From the NCBI RefSeq assembly GCF_000466385.1, contig NZ_KE952693.1, positions 1-64,000 on the forward strand: a DNA stretch of 64,000 nucleotides. The letters are read 5' to 3'. A program made the translations under genes and the position numbers. Below, piece by piece: positions 36,273 through 45,143 of this stretch. The stretch's first letter is position 1, and each line of letters opens with the position of its first letter. Origin of the DNA: Aneurinibacillus aneurinilyticus ATCC 12856. GTDB taxonomy: Bacteria; Bacillota; Bacilli; Aneurinibacillales; Aneurinibacillaceae. The notes beneath the pieces are model-generated. The model did not search any database and was not told the origin of the DNA. It saw only the letters and a program-made list of their open reading frames with translations.

Positions 36273-36980
36273 ATGACAACAGGGACCTTGTATGGCGTAG
36301 GGGTGGGACCGGGCGACCCGGAACTTGTAACTGTGAAAGCCTACCGGATTATGAAAGAATCTCCGGTTATTGCCTATCCGCGTAAACGAAAGGGAAGCAA
36401 AAGCTACGCGTATGCGATTGCCGAGCAGTATATCGATCAACGGGATAAGGAGATGCTAGGGCTCGTATTTCCGATGACAAAGGATAAAGCGATTCTGGAG
36501 CGGGAGTGGAACCAGACTGTGAGTGAGGTGTACGAACGGCTGGCACAGGGACGGGATGTTGCGTTCATTACTGAAGGTGATCCGATGCTGTATAGTACGT
36601 TCATTCATATGATGCGTCTCATGCAGGAAAAGCATCCTGACATTCAAATCGTATCCATCCCGGGTATCTCTTCTGTAAACGGTGTTGCTTCACGTCTGGG
36701 CCTGCCATTGGCAGACGGGGACGAGCATGTCGCCGTCATTCCAGCAACAGACGATCGGGAGCAGATGCGACAGGCATTATTAAATCACGATTGTGTTGTA
36801 TTTTTGAAGGTTGCTAAAGTGATTGATTTGATGATCGATGTGCTTGCTGAGCTTGATTTGCTCAACAAGGCGTCCGTTGTGACCAAGGTTACGTCGGGTG
36901 AGGAGGTCGTTTGGCCGAATGTTGCAGATTTAAAAGGGCTGGATCTTGAATACTTAACACTCATGGTGGTGAGAAAATAA
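36273..36980 (+). CDS. cbiL: Cobalt-factor II C20-methyltransferase CbiL
   Basis: 235 residues. GVGVGPGDPELVTVKAYRIM, FITEGDPMLYSTFIHMM and SIPGISSVNGVASRLG are the canonical tetrapyrrole methylase motifs; the long insertion and the EGDPMLYST form match CbiL/CobI. It methylates at C20 with SAM. The stop abuts cbiF. Confidence 0.92.
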   Translation: MTTGTLYGVGVGPGDPELVTVKAYRIMKESPVIAYPRKRKGSKSYAYAIAEQYIDQRDKEMLGLVFPMTKDKAILEREWNQTVSEVYERLAQGRDVAFITEGDPMLYSTFIHMMRLMQEKHPDIQIVSIPGISSVNGVASRLGLPLADGDEHVAVIPATDDREQMRQALLNHDCVVFLKVAKVIDLMIDVLAELDLLNKASVVTKVTSGEEVVWPNVADLKGLDLEYLTLMVVRK

Positions 36981-37756
36981 TGAAGGTATACATTATCGGA
37001 GCCGGACCGGGCGACCCGGACTTAATTACAGTAAAAGGGCTCAAGCTTCTTCAGGAGGCGGAAGTCGTATTATGGACCGATTCTCTTGTAAATGAAGAAT
37101 TGGTTGCCAAGGCAAAGCCGGGGGCAGAAGTATTGAAAACAGCTGGCATGAACCTTGAAGAAATGGTCGATATCATGGTTGACCGGGTGAAACAGGGCAA
37201 GCGTGTCGTCCGTGTTCATACGGGTGATCCGGCGGTATATGGGGCCATTCTGGAGCAGATGGTTCTTTTGAAGAAGAACGGAGTCGAATATGAGATTGTG
37301 CCGGGCGTTAGTTCCGTTTTTGCAGCGGCAGCAGCAGTTGGTGCAGAACTAACTGTGCCGGACTTGACACAGACGCTGATTCTTACGCGTGCGGAAGGAA
37401 GGACGCCGGTACCGGAGCGGGAAAAGCTGCATGATCTTGCTTCGCACCATTGTACTGTCGCTTTGTTTTTGAGTGCTACACTTGTTAAGAAAGTAGTGGA
37501 CGAATTCTTATCGGCGGGATGGAGGCCGGATACACCGGTAGCGGTCGTATATCGAGCTAGCTGGCCGGATCAGAAGATTGTGCGTTCTACGTTGGAGACA
37601 TTGGGAGAAGATATGCGTGCACACAATATTCGTTCACATGCGATGATTCTTGCTGGCTGGGCATTGGACCCGGACATTACGAATCGGGACGAATTCCGCT
37701 CCAAGCTATATGATAAGGAATTTACCCATCGCTTCCGGAGAGGTATTACATCATGA
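36980..37756 (+). CDS. cbiF: Cobalt-precorrin-4 C11-methyltransferase CbiF
   Basis: 258 residues with KVYIIGAGPGDPDLITVKGL, RVHTGDPAVYGAILEQM and EIVPGVSSVFAAAA, the CbiF/CobM pattern. It methylates C11. The ATG overlaps the cbiL stop and its own end overlaps cbiG by 4 bp, which keeps the tight operon spacing. Confidence 0.93.
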   Translation: MKVYIIGAGPGDPDLITVKGLKLLQEAEVVLWTDSLVNEELVAKAKPGAEVLKTAGMNLEEMVDIMVDRVKQGKRVVRVHTGDPAVYGAILEQMVLLKKNGVEYEIVPGVSSVFAAAAAVGAELTVPDLTQTLILTRAEGRTPVPEREKLHDLASHHCTVALFLSATLVKKVVDEFLSAGWRPDTPVAVVYRASWPDQKIVRSTLETLGEDMRAHNIRSHAMILAGWALDPDITNRDEFRSKLYDKEFTHRFRRGITS

Positions 37757-38898
37757 ACCGCACAGAGACGACTGTAATCGAACTGACGGAGGGTATCGTC
37801 CCAGACATTCGTCAGACGGGACGGTATGCGATTGTTGCGATTACAAAACACGGTGTGGAGATGGTGCGTTCGCTTATGAAGAAATTTCCCGACGCGGATG
37901 TATATTATATGAACAAATTCGCCCGTGGCGATGAAGAGGAGCTGGGAATTCAACTGTTTACCGGTTCGGTACGGCTATTGTTTCCCGCATTGTTTCCTGC
38001 GTATGACGGTCTCATCCTATTTATTTCCCTTGGCGCAGTCGTACGTATGATTGCTCCCGTATTGAAAGATAAGAAGACCGATCCGGGCGTCGTCGTCGTT
38101 GATGACAGGGGACATCATGCTATCAGCGTACTATCAGGGCACTTGGGCGGAGCCAATGAATTGACGAGAGAAGTAGCTGCTTTGCTGGGTGCACAACCGA
38201 TCATTACGACTGCATCTGATGTACAGAAGACGATCCCGGTAGACTTATTCGGCCGCAGATTCGGCTGGACTTGGGACCCGATGTCCGAAAAGAAGCTGAC
38301 ACCGGTCAGCGCCTCCGTGGTCAACGAAGAGCACGTGGCAATTGTACAGGAATCAGGCGAAAAAGATTGGTGGATGCATGACACGCCGATGCCTTCAACG
38401 TTAAGGATTTACGATTCTATTGAAGCGGCAATGACTGCGTCTCCGAATGCGGCACTCGTGGTGACACACCGGCAGTTGCGAGCAGAGGAAATGCCGATTT
38501 TGGACAATGGCGTCCTTTATCGGCCTAAAGTCATTGCACTTGGTATTGGATGCAATCGAGGAACATCCGCGGAAGAAATTGAGAATGTCATTCGGGAGAC
38601 GCTTGATGGACTTGGATTTTCTTTTCAGAGCGTAAAAGCAGTTGGGACGATTGATATAAAGAAGGACGAAGAAGGCTTGCTTGCAGTATGCAGAAAGTAC
38701 GGATGGGAATTCGTTTGTTATACACCGCAAGAATTGAACGAGATGAACATAGAAGAGCCGTCGGACACGGTATTTAAGTTCACAGGTGCATACGGCGTAA
38801 GTGAACCGGCCTGCAAACGTTATAGCGGGCTTAAGAAGCTTGCCCTAACGAAGCGCAAGTCAGGCAACGTGACCATTTCAGTTGGCGTACTCGCATAG
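37753..38898 (+). CDS. cbiG: Cobalt-precorrin-5A hydrolase CbiG
   Basis: 381 residues. CbiG signatures: FISLGAVVRMIAPVLKDKKTDPGVVVVDDRGHHAISVLSGHLGGAN and the C-terminal ALGIGCNRGTSAEEI with YSGLKKLALTKRKSGNVTISVG. It opens the delta-lactone ring to yield cobalt-precorrin-5B, releasing acetaldehyde. Found only in the anaerobic pathway. 20 bp precede cbiA. Confidence 0.92.
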   Translation: MNRTETTVIELTEGIVPDIRQTGRYAIVAITKHGVEMVRSLMKKFPDADVYYMNKFARGDEEELGIQLFTGSVRLLFPALFPAYDGLILFISLGAVVRMIAPVLKDKKTDPGVVVVDDRGHHAISVLSGHLGGANELTREVAALLGAQPIITTASDVQKTIPVDLFGRRFGWTWDPMSEKKLTPVSASVVNEEHVAIVQESGEKDWWMHDTPMPSTLRIYDSIEAAMTASPNAALVVTHRQLRAEEMPILDNGVLYRPKVIALGIGCNRGTSAEEIENVIRETLDGLGFSFQSVKAVGTIDIKKDEEGLLAVCRKYGWEFVCYTPQELNEMNIEEPSDTVFKFTGAYGVSEPACKRYSGLKKLALTKRKSGNVTISVGVLA

Positions 38899-38918
38899 CG
38901 TGTGAAGGAGGAGTGGAT

Positions 38919-40337
38919 ATGGGCAGCAAACGAATCATCGTTGCCGGAACGGGAAGCGGTGCGGGAAAAACGACGGTTACTATCGGCCTTATGGCGGCAT
39001 TCAGAAAAAAAGGCTTGGTCGTACAAGGATTTAAGTGCGGACCAGATTATATTGACCCAGCATATCACACAGCCATTACCGGCCGTCCCTCGCGCAATTT
39101 GGATAGCTGGATGCTTACGGAGGATGTTGTACGTGGCGTGCTGTCCCGCGCAAGTGCCGATGCGGATATTTCTATAATAGAGGGTGTTATGGGTCTATAT
39201 GATGGAAAAAGCCCGGTAGAAGATAACGGAAGTACGGCTGAAATCAGTTTGCTAACACAAACACCGGTTGTGCTTGTTGTAAACGTGCATAGTATGGCGC
39301 GCAGTGCGGCGGCGGTCGTAAAGGGATTTCAGGTATTGAATCCGAACGTGCCTATTGTGGGTGTGATTGCCAACCATGCGGGAAGCGAAGGGCATGGTGA
39401 GCTGATTCGGCAGGCGGTAGAGAAGGAGTGCGGCATTCCATTGTTAGGTACGCTTGTACGTACACAGGAGATTCGAATTCCAGAGCGTCACCTAGGCCTT
39501 CTGCCAGCTGTAGAGCGAGGAGAACTGGAGCCGTTATTCGAGCAATTAGGTGAGATGGTGGCGCAGCGCATTGACATAGACCGATTGCTTGCCTTAGCTG
39601 AAGCTCCACCGCTCCGATTGGATGAGAGTGCGTCTCACTTATTTCCTGCGGCGAAAAAACGTAAGCCAACCGTACGTATCGCAGTAGCAAAGGATGCGGC
39701 ATTTAATTTCTACTACCCGGAGAATCTCGAAATGCTTGCGGAAGCAGGCGCAGAATGTGTATTCTTTAGTCCGCTGGCTGGAGAATCCGTGCCTGACGGG
39801 ATAGACGGGCTATATATTGGCGGAGGATTCCCGGAAGAATTCGCAGCGGAGCTGGCAGAGGCAGAGGAAAGCCGCGCCTCGGTGCGCAGGGCAATTGAGA
39901 ATGGAGTGCCTACGTTCGCAGAATGCGGGGGCTTTATGTTCCTGACGGATGAAATTATTACGACTGATGGCCAGCGTTACCCGATGGTCGGCATCATATC
40001 TGGACGCACACGTATGCAGACGAAACGGGCGGCGCTTGGATATCGAGAGGCGTATGGGATGGAAGGGAACTTTCTGCTACATGAAGGCGAGACGGCACGC
40101 GGTCATGAATTTCATTATTCGACGTTTGAGCCGGATGAAGAGCTACCGCACGCTTATGAGGTACAGAGTCGATTTGGCAAGAAGCAGGAAGGTGTGCTAT
40201 GTGAGAATGTAGTAGCGGGTTATACACATCTTCATTTCGCTTCTGCCCCTTTAGTTGTGGAACATTGGATAGATGCCTGTCTTGCCTATCAGGAGAAGCG
40301 TACGGCATCATCCGCAAGTAAAGGAGGAGGCCAATGA
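38919..40337 (+). CDS. cbiA: Cobyrinate a,c-diamide synthase CbiA
   Basis: ATG 38919 has AAGGAGG at 7 bp; an in-frame GTG lies 6 bp earlier. The 472-residue ATP-dependent amidotransferase has an N-terminal P-loop GTGSGAGKTTVTIGL, CGPDYIDPAYH and VMGLYDGK. The C-terminal class I glutamine amidotransferase has nucleophile Cys in FAECGGFMFL. It amidates side chains a and c of cobyrinate. The operon's corrin product is therefore cobyrinate a,c-diamide. Confidence 0.94.
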   Translation: MGSKRIIVAGTGSGAGKTTVTIGLMAAFRKKGLVVQGFKCGPDYIDPAYHTAITGRPSRNLDSWMLTEDVVRGVLSRASADADISIIEGVMGLYDGKSPVEDNGSTAEISLLTQTPVVLVVNVHSMARSAAAVVKGFQVLNPNVPIVGVIANHAGSEGHGELIRQAVEKECGIPLLGTLVRTQEIRIPERHLGLLPAVERGELEPLFEQLGEMVAQRIDIDRLLALAEAPPLRLDESASHLFPAAKKRKPTVRIAVAKDAAFNFYYPENLEMLAEAGAECVFFSPLAGESVPDGIDGLYIGGGFPEEFAAELAEAEESRASVRRAIENGVPTFAECGGFMFLTDEIITTDGQRYPMVGIISGRTRMQTKRAALGYREAYGMEGNFLLHEGETARGHEFHYSTFEPDEELPHAYEVQSRFGKKQEGVLCENVVAGYTHLHFASAPLVVEHWIDACLAYQEKRTASSASKGGGQ

Positions 40338-41806
40338 GCACAGGTAAAGTATATCTGGTCGGAGCAGGACCAGGTGATGAAAAATTAATTACAGTACGTG
40401 GTCTGGAGTGTCTCCGCAGGGCTGATACAATTGTCTATGATCGTCTCGCCAATCCCCGTCTGCTGCGGTTTGCCAAGCCGGATGCAGAATTCATTTTCTG
40501 CGGCAAATTTCCTAAGCATCATACGCTGCGTCAGGAGGCCATCAATGAACTTCTTGTACGCAAGGCGCGGGAAGGAAGGCAAGTGGTACGTCTGAAAGGC
40601 GGCGATCCTTCCGTATTCGGTCGTGTAGGAGAAGAAGCAGCGGAATTGGTCAGCCACGGGATTGAATATGAGATTGTTCCAGGCATTACAGCGGGCATTG
40701 CTGCCCCGGCGTATGCCGGTATACCAGTAACACACAGAGAGTACGGCACAAGCTTTGCCGTAGTGACCGGACATGCCAAAACATCGGATGGAAAGCCTTC
40801 TGTAGATTGGATGTCGCTCGGCGGGATTGACACGCTTGCGTTTTATATGGGCGTCAAGAACTTACGGTATATATGTGATAGCCTTATTCAGCATGGCCGT
40901 CATCCGCAAACTCCGGTTGCATTAGTGCGATGGGGAACGATGGGTGGACAACAGACCGTGCAGGGAACGCTTGAGACGATTGTACACAAGGTTGAGGAAA
41001 TAGGCCTGGAGAACCCTGCTATTACGCTTGTGGGCGATATTGTCGCCTTACGGGATCAAATCCGTTGGTTCGAGAATAAGCCACTATTCGGCCGCCGTAT
41101 TCTAGTAGCACGTACCGGAGGAGAGCAGGGGAATCTGGCAGATGCGCTTTCTGATAGAGGGGCAGATGTTATTGAATATCCGTACTTTTCTGTATGTGAA
41201 CGAAGTGATGAATCAACAGCAGAAATGATGGTCCGAAGCGTCGAATACGAAAGAATTTTGTTTACTTCCCCGGAGAGCGCCGCTTTCTTTTTTGCGGTAT
41301 ATCGGCGAAACGGCAGGGATATTCGGGAGCTTAAGGCTACATTTTATACACTCTCTCGGCGGACGGGACGAAAGCTGCAGGAAATGGGCTTTGCTTCGAA
41401 AACTGTGGAACCCTTCTCCGCTTCGAATAAGTGGTTGATCATCGGAGAATCCAGTATCCTGGAGAACCGGAAGCAATATGAGAGGGAATGGGGCGCCTGT
41501 GACTTGCTGGCGTTATACGATAAGAAAGAATGTCGGGAATACAATGCTAATATGGTGCGACTGCTTCGTGGAGCATCAATCGATACGATAGTCTTTCCAA
41601 GTGCAGCTTCTGTAGATATACTGATTCGGTACTTAGAACGCGCAGAAATAGAGCCTCATGATATACTTTCTACAGCCTCGCTTGTTTGTATGGGCGACAG
41701 GACAGCCGAAGCTATCCAGGCAGCCGGTTATTTAGCAGAACAGGCAGCATCCCCGACACTTGAATCGCTGATTGCCTGTCTTGTCACAGAAAAGGTGAGT
41801 GAATAG
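40334..41806 (+). CDS. cobA-hemD: CobA-HemD fusion: uroporphyrinogen-III C-methyltransferase / uroporphyrinogen-III synthase
   Basis: 490 residues. Residues 1-245 are SUMT (VYLVGAGPGDEKLITVRGL, RLKGGDPSVFGRVGEEA, VPGITAGIAAPAYAGIP), making precorrin-2. Residues 255-490 are HemD-like (ILVARTGGEQGNLADAL, ILFTSPESAAFFF, DTIVFPSAASVDIL, LVCMGDRTAEAIQAAG), making uroporphyrinogen III. The fusion feeds the common precursor into the operon. It starts within cbiA by 4 bp and is the last gene before the terminator. The HemD half is divergent but has the usual ends. Confidence 0.9.
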   Translation: MSTGKVYLVGAGPGDEKLITVRGLECLRRADTIVYDRLANPRLLRFAKPDAEFIFCGKFPKHHTLRQEAINELLVRKAREGRQVVRLKGGDPSVFGRVGEEAAELVSHGIEYEIVPGITAGIAAPAYAGIPVTHREYGTSFAVVTGHAKTSDGKPSVDWMSLGGIDTLAFYMGVKNLRYICDSLIQHGRHPQTPVALVRWGTMGGQQTVQGTLETIVHKVEEIGLENPAITLVGDIVALRDQIRWFENKPLFGRRILVARTGGEQGNLADALSDRGADVIEYPYFSVCERSDESTAEMMVRSVEYERILFTSPESAAFFFAVYRRNGRDIRELKATFYTLSRRTGRKLQEMGFASKTVEPFSASNKWLIIGESSILENRKQYEREWGACDLLALYDKKECREYNANMVRLLRGASIDTIVFPSAASVDILIRYLERAEIEPHDILSTASLVCMGDRTAEAIQAAGYLAEQAASPTLESLIACLVTEKVSE

Positions 41807-41828
41807 GCCACTTCTTCGGGGAGAATCC

Positions 41829-41863
41829 GGTACAAAAATATGGGGGCCTTCATTTTTGTACCG
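41829..41863. terminator. Terminator of the cobalamin operon (bidirectional)
   Basis: CGGTACAAAAAT pairs with ATTTTTGTACCG (12-bp stem, 11-base loop). It separates the operon from a convergent minus-strand gene and has T runs on both strands. Confidence 0.75.
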
Positions 41864-41872
41864 TTGTTTTCC

Positions 41873-42106
41873 CTATTTGTACGCTTTTCCTTTGGTTAGA
41901 ATACAAGGTACGCCGAATCCGACTGCTCCGGGTTCGGCCATTTTCTTAATATAGGCCAGACCGCGTTCACATTGTTGTTTGCATACGATACATTTATCAA
42001 CGGTCACTACTTTCATATTGAAACGATTGCGTTCATCGGGTGATATTTGATATTTGCCCCTGTTGGTTGGTTTTTTGTTCCCCGGTTTTTTGTTCGCCTT
42101 TGCCAT
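41873..42106 (-). CDS. Small Cys-containing hypothetical protein
   Basis: The start at 42106 has GAGGGAGAAAG; a longer frame to 42178 lacks one. The 77-residue protein has a basic N-terminal third (AKANKKPGNKKPTNRGKYQ) and then KCIVCKQQCERG and GVPCILTKGKAYK. The Cys pattern C-x2-C-x3-C plus a later Cys could bind a metal or be oxidised. No named family is recognised; basic N-terminus and small size suggest nucleic-acid or ribosome binding, a guess only. Confidence 0.65.
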   Translation of the reverse strand: MAKANKKPGNKKPTNRGKYQISPDERNRFNMKVVTVDKCIVCKQQCERGLAYIKKMAEPGAVGFGVPCILTKGKAYK

Positions 42107-42207
42107 GACTTTCTCCCTCTCTTCTTCAAGGTTCCTTTGTTCCCTGATAGTGTATGAAAAAAGGGCCTGTCCCGACATTCCATTGAAGCGGATTCAGTAA
42201 AATGTCA

Positions 42208-42236
42208 TTGACAAAAACAAAAAATATAAATACGAT
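42208..42236 (+). promoter_or_regulatory. Sigma-A promoter of the winged-helix regulator
   Basis: A perfect -35 TTGACA (42208-42213), spacing of 17, then TACGAT (42231-42236, 5 of 6 matches to TATAAT). It lies 33 bp before the start codon. Confidence 0.7.
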
Positions 42237-42256
42237 TGTTATCGAAAATGATAATA
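42237..42256 (+). promoter_or_regulatory. Palindromic operator candidate
   Basis: TGTTATC-GAAAAT-GATAATA: inverted 7-bp arms with one mismatch around a 6-base spacer, at the start point of transcription. It is a plausible self-regulation site for the gene that follows; a Fur/Zur-like box (GATAAT...) is the other possibility. Confidence 0.4.
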
Positions 42257-42268
42257 AATGGAGAATGA

Positions 42269-42811
42269 ATGGTTATGAAAGAATCTAAAGCTGATTTGCT
42301 GCTGCACCCGGTGCGTATGAGAATCATTCAGACAATGGCTTCCCATGGCTCCCAGACGGTACAGAAGATTGCTGAAAGGCTGCCTGACATTCCGCAGGCT
42401 ACCCTTTACCGCCATCTTAATAAATTATTAAAAGGCGGGATTCTCACCATTGTCGAACAGCGTCAGATTCGAGGTGCGATAGAGAAAGTATATGCATTGG
42501 AAGCGCAGGGGGCCAACCTGACTCCAGAGGATATGGCCAACGCGTCGCGCGATGATCATATGAAATATTTCACCACATTTCTTGCTGTATTAATGGGCGA
42601 TTACGGCAGGTACCTTGCTCAAAATCAATTAGACATGATAAAAGATGGAGTGATGTATCGGCAGGCAAATATGCATCTGACCGATGAGGAATTTCAGGAA
42701 TTTCTTCAGGATTTAGTTGCTGTATATAAAAAAGCAATGGATAAAAAGCCGGGTGAAGGGCGCAGAGCGAGAAACGTAAGCACCATTATTATTCCAGCCC
42801 CGGATAAATAA
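42269..42811 (+). CDS. Winged-helix transcriptional regulator (ArsR/PadR-like)
   Basis: 180 residues. N-terminal helix-turn-helix (LLLHPVRMRIIQTMAS, VQKIAERLPDIPQATLYRHLNKLLKGGIL) followed by the wing (EQRQIRGAIEKVYAL). The C-terminal part is helical with an acidic surface (HLTDEEFQEFLQDLVAVYKKAM), perhaps a ligand or dimer domain. Start chosen at ATG 42269 with GGAG upstream. The nearest gene is a convergent neighbour and an unrelated STAS-like gene, so its target is probably distant or itself. Confidence 0.82.
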   Translation: MVMKESKADLLLHPVRMRIIQTMASHGSQTVQKIAERLPDIPQATLYRHLNKLLKGGILTIVEQRQIRGAIEKVYALEAQGANLTPEDMANASRDDHMKYFTTFLAVLMGDYGRYLAQNQLDMIKDGVMYRQANMHLTDEEFQEFLQDLVAVYKKAMDKKPGEGRRARNVSTIIIPAPDK

Positions 42812-42907
42812 TATATTGCATGAGCTTGTGGAGCAGGGAAGGAAAGCTGGAGGCGTTTCTTCCCTATTAGTATCCAGTATAATTATCGATAAAAAATAAC
42901 GGGGGCA

Positions 42908-43285
42908 TTGAATCCTATTATTCCTGTTTTGGAAAATATTATTGTTATTCTGCTCATTGGCAAGTATGATGATAGAAGGGCAGAAGAATTAATTATTAGG
43001 ACACTTGAAATAGCAAAGCAGTATCAGGCCAAATTTATGGTTTTGGGTGTTGCGGTCTTGACAGAATGGAATGACTATTATATTCATATGTTAGACCGTT
43101 TAACAAATGCGGTTCGGCTAATTGGAGCCTCGGTGATTTTGGTGGGAATTTCTCCGTCACTTGGCGTACAGCTCGTGCATTTTGCTTTTGATCCAGAAGG
43201 GATAGCATGCTTTTCTACATTGAAGCATGGCATCTATTATTGGCTTTTGATGGAAGGCTTTAGCATCATAAAGAACGAAAAATAA
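42908..43285 (+). CDS. STAS-domain protein (stressosome RsbR/RsbS-like)
   Basis: The 125-residue product starts at TTG after a GGGGG stretch. It follows the RsbR/S STAS layout: NPIIPVLENIIVILLIGKYDD, LDRLTNAVRLIGASVILVGISPSLGVQLVHF. Compared with RsbR, the phosphorylatable Thr/Ser in the helix after VILVGI is Ser in ISPSLG, with the other site not obvious. It might join a stressosome or act as a lone anti-sigma antagonist. No kinase (RsbT/RsbW) is close by. Confidence 0.7.
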   Translation: MNPIIPVLENIIVILLIGKYDDRRAEELIIRTLEIAKQYQAKFMVLGVAVLTEWNDYYIHMLDRLTNAVRLIGASVILVGISPSLGVQLVHFAFDPEGIACFSTLKHGIYYWLLMEGFSIIKNEK

Positions 43286-43388
43286 AGAAAAAAAGTTCTT
43301 TCTCTTTTATAATAATGTTTAAAATGGCTAGCATTTTGGAAGAATGGGTATTAGAATAAGAGATTCCACTGCTTAAAGGAGGATACAT

Positions 43389-43667
43389 ATGAATAAAACA
43401 GAACTAGTTGAAAAAGTAGCCGAAAATGCGGAAATGACAAAGAAGCAAGCATCTCAAGCTGTTGATGCGATTCTGAGTTCTATTTCGGAAGCGCTCAAGT
43501 CAGGTGAGAAAGTTCAGCTTATCGGGTTTGGTAACTTTGAAAGCCGTGAGCGTGCGGCTCGTAAAGGACGTAATCCGCAAACAGGAGAAGAAATTGAAAT
43601 CGCAGCTACGAAAGTGCCTGCATTCTCACCAGGTAAAGCATTAAAAGATGCTGTAAACGGCCGATAG
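43389..43667 (+). CDS. hup: DNA-binding protein HU
   Basis: 92 residues, [53 protein letters not shown] and [12 protein letters not shown]; a complete HU with the beta-arm motif GRNPQTG. AAAGGAGG precedes ATG at 6 bp. It compacts DNA nonspecifically. A terminator 14 bp after the stop makes it monocistronic. Other HU copies probably exist in the genome. Confidence 0.95.
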   Translation: MNKTELVEKVAENAEMTKKQASQAVDAILSSISEALKSGEKVQLIGFGNFESRERAARKGRNPQTGEEIEIAATKVPAFSPGKALKDAVNGR

Positions 43668-43680
43668 GCAGACAGATAGA

Positions 43681-43716
43681 AAAACTGTCGCGGAGATTTC
43701 TTCGCGACAGTTTTTT
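43681..43716 (+). terminator. Terminator of hup
   Basis: AAAACTGTCGCG (43681-43692) and CGCGACAGTTTTTT form a 10-12 bp stem with a loop of about 10 bases and a T run. Confidence 0.9.
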
Positions 43717-43771
43717 CATGCGAGGGGAATTGAGAGATTGCGAGGCAGAAGATTTAGTATAGGCGTAAAAG

Positions 43772-44434
43772 CTATTGCCGCTCTGCCTTTAATTGCTGTA
43801 GGGCTTCTTCTACCTTTACATTTCGTTCCTCGTTCCGCATTTGCTCTTCTAGGGAACGATATGTAGGACGCATATAGCGGGTTGCTTCCGCCTCTGTTTC
43901 CATCATCATTACCCGTTCTTCGATGCGAGAAAAGCCTTTGGCGGCGTTCTCCGTATCGATAGAATACAAAGCGTAATTCATCTGTTTGCTTGCACGCGCT
44001 GCATTGGCACGGGCCAGCAGGGTTGCTTTTTTATTTCGCATTTCATAGAATTTATCTTTTAGCTCTTGCAGCTGTTCACGTAACAGAATGGTTTGCTGAC
44101 GTGCGCTCTCATATTGCTGCTGGTACTCTTCTTTTTTGCTATCGCAGATGAGCTTGTCTTCCAATGCGCGCCGGGCAATTGATTCATCCCCGGATTCTAC
44201 TGCTAGACGTGCCTGGCGTTCCCGTTTTTCGCTACGGGCTTCGGTTTCCTCAAGCATCATCTTCCATTTCTTTTCGACCGCAATTTGACGGGCGATAGCA
44301 AGCTCTGCTTTTGAAATTTCACTTTCCATATCTCTCATATACTGATTAAGCATCGCTACCGGATCTTCCACATGATCAAGTACTTGGTGCATTGTCGCTG
44401 TTGTAATATCACGTACGCGTTTGAACAGGCTCAT
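43772..44434 (-). CDS. pspA: PspA/IM30/LiaH family membrane-stress protein
   Basis: 220 residues from ATG 44434, with AGGAGGG upstream. MSLFKRVRDITTATMHQVLDHVEDPVAMLNQYMRDMESEI is the PspA start; the rest is one long coiled coil (EARSEKRERQARLAVES, KKEEYQQQYESARQQTIL). PspA coats damaged membranes and stops proton leakage. It overlaps the neighbouring small membrane protein gene by 4 bp. In Bacillales such a pair resembles liaI-liaH, though no LiaRS genes are present here. Confidence 0.9.
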   Translation of the reverse strand: MSLFKRVRDITTATMHQVLDHVEDPVAMLNQYMRDMESEISKAELAIARQIAVEKKWKMMLEETEARSEKRERQARLAVESGDESIARRALEDKLICDSKKEEYQQQYESARQQTILLREQLQELKDKFYEMRNKKATLLARANAARASKQMNYALYSIDTENAAKGFSRIEERVMMMETEAEATRYMRPTYRSLEEQMRNEERNVKVEEALQQLKAERQ

Positions 44435-44724
44435 CGGCTTGTCCCTCCTTGATTCATTTCTTTTTCCCATAAATCAATTTCATCGGCATGATGTGTCGTC
44501 TTGGTTTCGAATGGATGGTGTGGCATCATATCATGAAATGGGTTCGATGGCGGTTGCGTCGGTCTCTCTCCTTGTGCTCTCTTAATGATATTCCAGCCTA
44601 CATAGATGAAGAGCCCGGCGATAAACAGTGGGATGAGAAATCCGAGGTTTAAAATGCCTAACATCATAACTGAACCTATGCCCACCATCCCCATTCCGAA
44701 GAGGTAGGAGCCTTTCTTCCTCAT
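44431..44724 (-). CDS. Small membrane protein paired with PspA (LiaI-like arrangement)
   Basis: 97 residues from the second ATG (44724, AAGGAGG at 7 bp). N-terminal membrane helices (YLFGMGMVGIGSVMML and LGFLIPLFIAGLFIYVGW), then a cytosolic Pro/His-rich tail (PTQPPSNPFHDMMPHHPFE). It is the first gene of the PspA transcript and could be the membrane anchor for PspA. No family name is claimed. Confidence 0.7.
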   Translation of the reverse strand: MRKKGSYLFGMGMVGIGSVMMLGILNLGFLIPLFIAGLFIYVGWNIIKRAQGERPTQPPSNPFHDMMPHHPFETKTTHHADEIDLWEKEMNQGGTSR

Positions 44725-44874
44725 GTACATGCCTCCTTTTTCTTTTTGTTTTGCGTGTTCTGCTCTTGTCTATATAATATCCTGGCTAGAATCTTCGCAT
44801 AACGGGCGGTCGTTTGATTTTCACTACGTCCCAAGACGGAGAAGGAAGTCGGCCTTAAGTCAAATGCAACAAAT

Positions 44875-44904
44875 TTCACTTTTCATTTTTCCGACAGGTA
44901 TAAT
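44875..44904 (+). promoter_or_regulatory. Promoter of the Mn-riboswitch transcript
   Basis: A perfect -10 TATAAT at 44899-44904, with TTCACT at 44875-44880 as a weak -35 (spacing 18). The aptamer begins about 40 bp further on. Confidence 0.55.
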
Positions 44905-44948
44905 ATAATGAGTATAGGTACAATATGAGGACATGGATGCCTCGCATA

Positions 44949-45058
44949 TAAGGGGAGTAGCTACCGGACATGCGCCGGTCAGCATATCGTCAATACAGCG
45001 GCATGTTCCCGCTCGGTATGCTGAGCCCATATTTTTACGTAGGGTAAGCAAGACCTTC
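44949..45058 (+). promoter_or_regulatory. yybP-ykoY (manganese) riboswitch aptamer
   Basis: Conserved pieces of the family appear in order: AAGGGGAGTAGC (44950-44961), hairpin CCGG...CCGG, the loop TCGTCAATAC (44987-44998), a CAGCATA...TATGCTG stem (about 44980-45023) and, at the end, AAGCAAGACCTT. The short 5' AAGG can pair with the 3' CCTT to close helix P1. Mn2+ binding in this family stabilises P1. The 3' half overlaps the terminator below, so it should work as an on-switch. Confidence 0.85.
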
Positions 45059-45104
45059 ACATTCTTTCAGATTTTTCTGGAGGTGTGTGAAGGTCTTTTT
45101 TTGT
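45050..45104 (+). terminator. Riboswitch-controlled terminator
   Basis: AAGACCTTCACA (45050-45061) pairs with TGTGTGAAGGTCTT (45083-45096), followed by TTTTTT. The left arm is also the 3' strand of the aptamer's closing helix; the two structures exclude each other, as in known transcriptional Mn switches. Confidence 0.88.
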
Positions 45105-45143
45105 TAATTATATTACAAAATGTGGAAAGAAAGGTTGTGAACG

